From the IMG/VR virus record IMGVR_UViG_3300022227_000004, positions 1-52,162 of that record: a DNA stretch of 52,162 bases; one strand, 5' to 3'. How positions within the stretch are numbered: the stretch's first letter is position 1; each line of letters begins with the position of its first letter. This document shows positions 50,572-52,162 of the stretch, in pieces. Origin of the DNA: a virus. The notes below the pieces were generated by a model, which was given only the letters and a program-made list of their open reading frames with translations, had not been told where the DNA came from and did no database searches. The position numbers were made by a program, and so were the translations under genes.

Positions 50572-50955
50572 ATGTCAATAGCAGATGAACAGAATATTTA
50601 TGGAAAAAGCAATTTAGAAGGCGACAAAGCTACTGCGGAAAAAAGAGCCTTCTCTAAGGGAACTCCTGGTAGAAATCCTAAACCTCACGCCTTCATTAAC
50701 GAGTATGATATCACTGATCAATATGATCTCGGCGACCGTCGGCATGCCGGACAGGATTATTTGCAAATTGCCAAAGACGCGACGCCTGGAAGTGAAATAG
50801 GCCAACGCACAGCTTTATCAGTGTTGTTTGGAGACTTTCTCGATAAGTTCAAGAAAGTGAATCCTAAAAATCTAAGAGTTATTAACAGGGATGAGTTTAT
50901 CGCAAAAACTGAAAAAGCTAGAAGCGATACGTCTAGTGTTGTGATCGATGAATAG
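50572..50955 (+). CDS. Hypothetical protein, 127 aa, GC-rich core
   Basis: GGAG precedes the ATG. The product has a Gly/Asp-rich middle (NEYDITDQYDLGDRRHAGQD) and a helical C-terminus. The stretch 50725-50830 is much more GC-rich than its surroundings and includes the palindrome CGGCATGCCG (50740-50749). It lies between portal and protease genes, and is perhaps a structural or core protein. Confidence 0.55.
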   Translation: MSIADEQNIYGKSNLEGDKATAEKRAFSKGTPGRNPKPHAFINEYDITDQYDLGDRRHAGQDYLQIAKDATPGSEIGQRTALSVLFGDFLDKFKKVNPKNLRVINRDEFIAKTEKARSDTSSVVIDE

Positions 50956-51568
50956 AAAAAATAAAAAAGAAGCCTCGATGACAGGAGCAGTCGCTAATTA
51001 CAGCGGTGGAGGTTTAGGTGTAACAAGTGATCTGTCTCCAAAGCATACTAAACAAAGGAATATGGCGAGAAAAAAGATGAACAAACTCGGTAAACAGAAA
51101 GATAAGCATTTCAAACAGCTTGAAAATAAAAAGATCTCTGATGAAGCTCTCAGAGAATATATAAAAGATCAGATGTTTGAAATGATAATAGAACAAAATG
51201 ATCCAAAGGAAGTCATTAATCTTATGGATAACATAAGCAAGATGATTGGATTGTCTCTCACCTATGTCCGTATGTTTCTATCTGATGGGATGAAGATGGG
51301 TGATCATGCATTGGATTATCATATGAAAAGAGCTAAAGCTGAAATTTCTAGAATTCAAAAGCTAGTTCAAGATGTTGATAAAATGACTGTTAATGTATAC
51401 GATTGTCATAGAAAAGGTCAGGAACAACTAGAAATGGATAAGCAATCTCAAGATGATGAGTATGCTGAGCTTAATGTAATTCCAGATGAAAAGAAAGATC
51501 AAGAAGAATGTGGTCCTGGAGATATGAAACAAGGAATTAGACAGGCACCTCGTAGGAGAGGAATATGA
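50948..51568 (+). CDS. Hypothetical basic/helical protein, 206 aa (possible scaffold/core)
   Basis: ATG overlaps the previous gene's end. The N-terminus is basic (KHTKQRNMARKKMNKLGKQK), the middle is helical with Met-rich heptads (LSLTYVRMFLSDGMKMGDHA), and the C-terminus is acidic then basic. The charge distribution and position between portal and protease suit a prohead-core component. The family is unknown. Confidence 0.55.
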   Translation: MNRKNKKEASMTGAVANYSGGGLGVTSDLSPKHTKQRNMARKKMNKLGKQKDKHFKQLENKKISDEALREYIKDQMFEMIIEQNDPKEVINLMDNISKMIGLSLTYVRMFLSDGMKMGDHALDYHMKRAKAEISRIQKLVQDVDKMTVNVYDCHRKGQEQLEMDKQSQDDEYAELNVIPDEKKDQEECGPGDMKQGIRQAPRRRGI

Positions 51569-51581
51569 AAAGGAGAGGAAT

Positions 51582-51785
51582 ATGAAAATCAAAAGATCAG
51601 AAATAAAACAAATTGTTGAAGAAGTATTGAATGAAGGTACTGATGTAGCCGCTCTTAAAGATCTTAAAAAGAGAGCTGATAAGCTTATCAAAGGAATTGG
51701 AGGCTCTATGCCTAGTCAAATGACAAATGCATTGAGAGATGCAATTGATGATATGCTTTATTTTATAACAGGTGATGATCAGTGA
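51582..51785 (+). CDS. Protein with MKIKRS leader, 67 aa
   Basis: Begins MKIKRSEIKQIVEEVLNEGT, nearly identical to 31565 (MKIKRSDIEAVVKEVLQE), and both end the helix with L-x-E before a small or hydrophobic residue. The body is helical (AALKDLKKRADKLIKGIGGS). AGGAG lies a few bases upstream. Located right before the protease, it may be an internal head or core protein. Confidence 0.65.
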   Translation: MKIKRSEIKQIVEEVLNEGTDVAALKDLKKRADKLIKGIGGSMPSQMTNALRDAIDDMLYFITGDDQ

Positions 51786-51909
51786 AAAGCAAAAAGACAA
51801 TGAAGAATTTTTTGCTGTAGCATACGATAGTAAATCTGAACAGAAAATTGGTTCAATATTTTTAAGTAAAAATTCTAATAAAGCAGCAAAGCTGTATGAT
51901 AAGATATAA
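51775..51909 (+). CDS. Hypothetical protein, 44 aa
   Basis: An ATG within the end of the preceding gene, with AACAGG just upstream, gives MISEKQKDNEEFFAVAYDSK and ends AAKLYDKI. Short, hydrophilic and without motif. Overlapping placement is typical of this genome. Confidence 0.4.
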   Translation: MISEKQKDNEEFFAVAYDSKSEQKIGSIFLSKNSNKAAKLYDKI

Positions 51910-51950
51910 AAAAAACCCAGAATAAAAGATTTTAAAAGAGGATAGACAAG

Positions 51951-52162
51951 ATGGAAAAGCAATTATTAACTGAGTTCCTCCTCTTCGAATATGATGCTAT
52001 CGAACCCATTACTGATCCCAATAGTGATGGTATAGTCAGAATGAAAGGCATAATTCAAAGAGCTAATTCACCAAATGCAAACAATAGAATATATCCAAGA
52101 GCAATTCTTGAAAGAGAAGATAAGAATATGCAAGCTTCTATAACTGAAAGAAGAGCATTGGG
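51951..52162 (+). CDS. Prohead maturation protease (T4 gp21-like), 5' part
   Basis: The first 70 residues are visible and the gene runs off the window. MEKQLLTEFLLFEYDAIEPI, then GIVRMKGIIQRANSPNANNR and IYPRAILERE, followed by ITERRALG, match the start of T4 gp21-type S78 proteases (G-x-F/I-x-x-A-x-x-x-N-x-N-x-R-x-Y-P). In T4 this serine protease cleaves core and internal proteins after (L/I)-x-E. Its own N-terminus contains L-T-E, compatible with self-cleavage. Catalytic His and Ser lie beyond the window. Confidence 0.85.
   Translation, partial: MEKQLLTEFLLFEYDAIEPITDPNSDGIVRMKGIIQRANSPNANNRIYPRAILEREDKNMQASITERRAL

Noticed and set aside
1-52162. CRISPR array or insertion sequence
   Set aside because: No regularly spaced direct repeats, transposase frame or terminal inverted repeats were seen on either strand.

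Overview
The window reads as part of a large, AT-rich, virulent tailed-phage genome of the T4-like (myovirus) type. Every supported gene is on the + strand. Genes are packed tightly, often with ATGA or GTGA stop/start overlaps. The right end carries a recognisable T4-style head-assembly order: large terminase (gp17-like), portal (gp20-like) and the start of the prohead protease (gp21-like, cut by the window end). The host cannot be named from sequence. Low GC, a class II (B12-dependent) ribonucleotide reductase, a bacterial-type C-family DNA polymerase and a PrkA/YeaH/SpoVR set fit a Gram-negative or environmental bacterial host, but this is inference.

Layout. 1-660: probable tail of the replicative helicase, then two small genes. 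688-15.2 kb: nucleotide and replication metabolism, with NrdJ, an all-alpha dUTPase-like/HAD fusion, an SDR epimerase, a nucleotide kinase/thymidylate-synthase-like fusion, a uracil-DNA-glycosylase-like/DnaE polymerase fusion, two adjacent genes of which the first is ThyX-like, thioredoxin and a stand-alone dUTPase-like protein. 15.2-21.2 kb: mostly unknown small proteins, with a ParB-like protein, a Vsr/DUF559-type nuclease and an HD hydrolase. A hairpin-forming intergenic element lies at 15757-15837. 21.2-25.8 kb: RuvC-like resolvase, T4 gp61-like primase and a single-chain SbcD-SbcC (gp47-gp46) fusion. 25.9-30.5 kb: putative holin, a homing endonuclease, a CCA-adding-enzyme homologue, a DUF5675-like protein and a GT-A glycosyltransferase. 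30.5-36.1 kb: a dense series of very small genes, a GT-B glycosyltransferase and a very basic protein. 36.2-41.9 kb: a decayed endonuclease, tRNA-Ser(GCT), prkA, yeaH, an endonuclease remnant, spoVR and a tmRNA. 41.9-45.8 kb: a paralogous pair possibly related to ADP-ribosyltransferases, a P-loop kinase and small genes. 45.8 kb to the end: packaging and prohead genes.

Two systems stand out. First, about nineteen genes between 27.1 and 51.6 kb begin with near-identical short leaders (MKLREA, MKLKxx, MKIKRS) that usually contain an (L/I)-x-E tripeptide. That tripeptide is the site cleaved by T4 gp21-type prohead proteases. I infer a capsid-targeting signal that loads many otherwise unrelated proteins, including the CCA-adding-enzyme homologue and a kinase, into the head. 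Second, the phage carries the complete bacterial stress trio PrkA, YeaH (DUF444) and SpoVR, bracketed by a tRNA-Ser and a complete tmRNA.

A third theme is unusual pyrimidine and uracil handling: two dUTPase-like proteins, a divergent ThyX, a kinase fused to a TS-like domain, and a polymerase with a degenerate UDG-like domain at its N-terminus. Two glycosyltransferases are also present. Together these are compatible with modified pyrimidines or strong uracil control, but neither is proved here.
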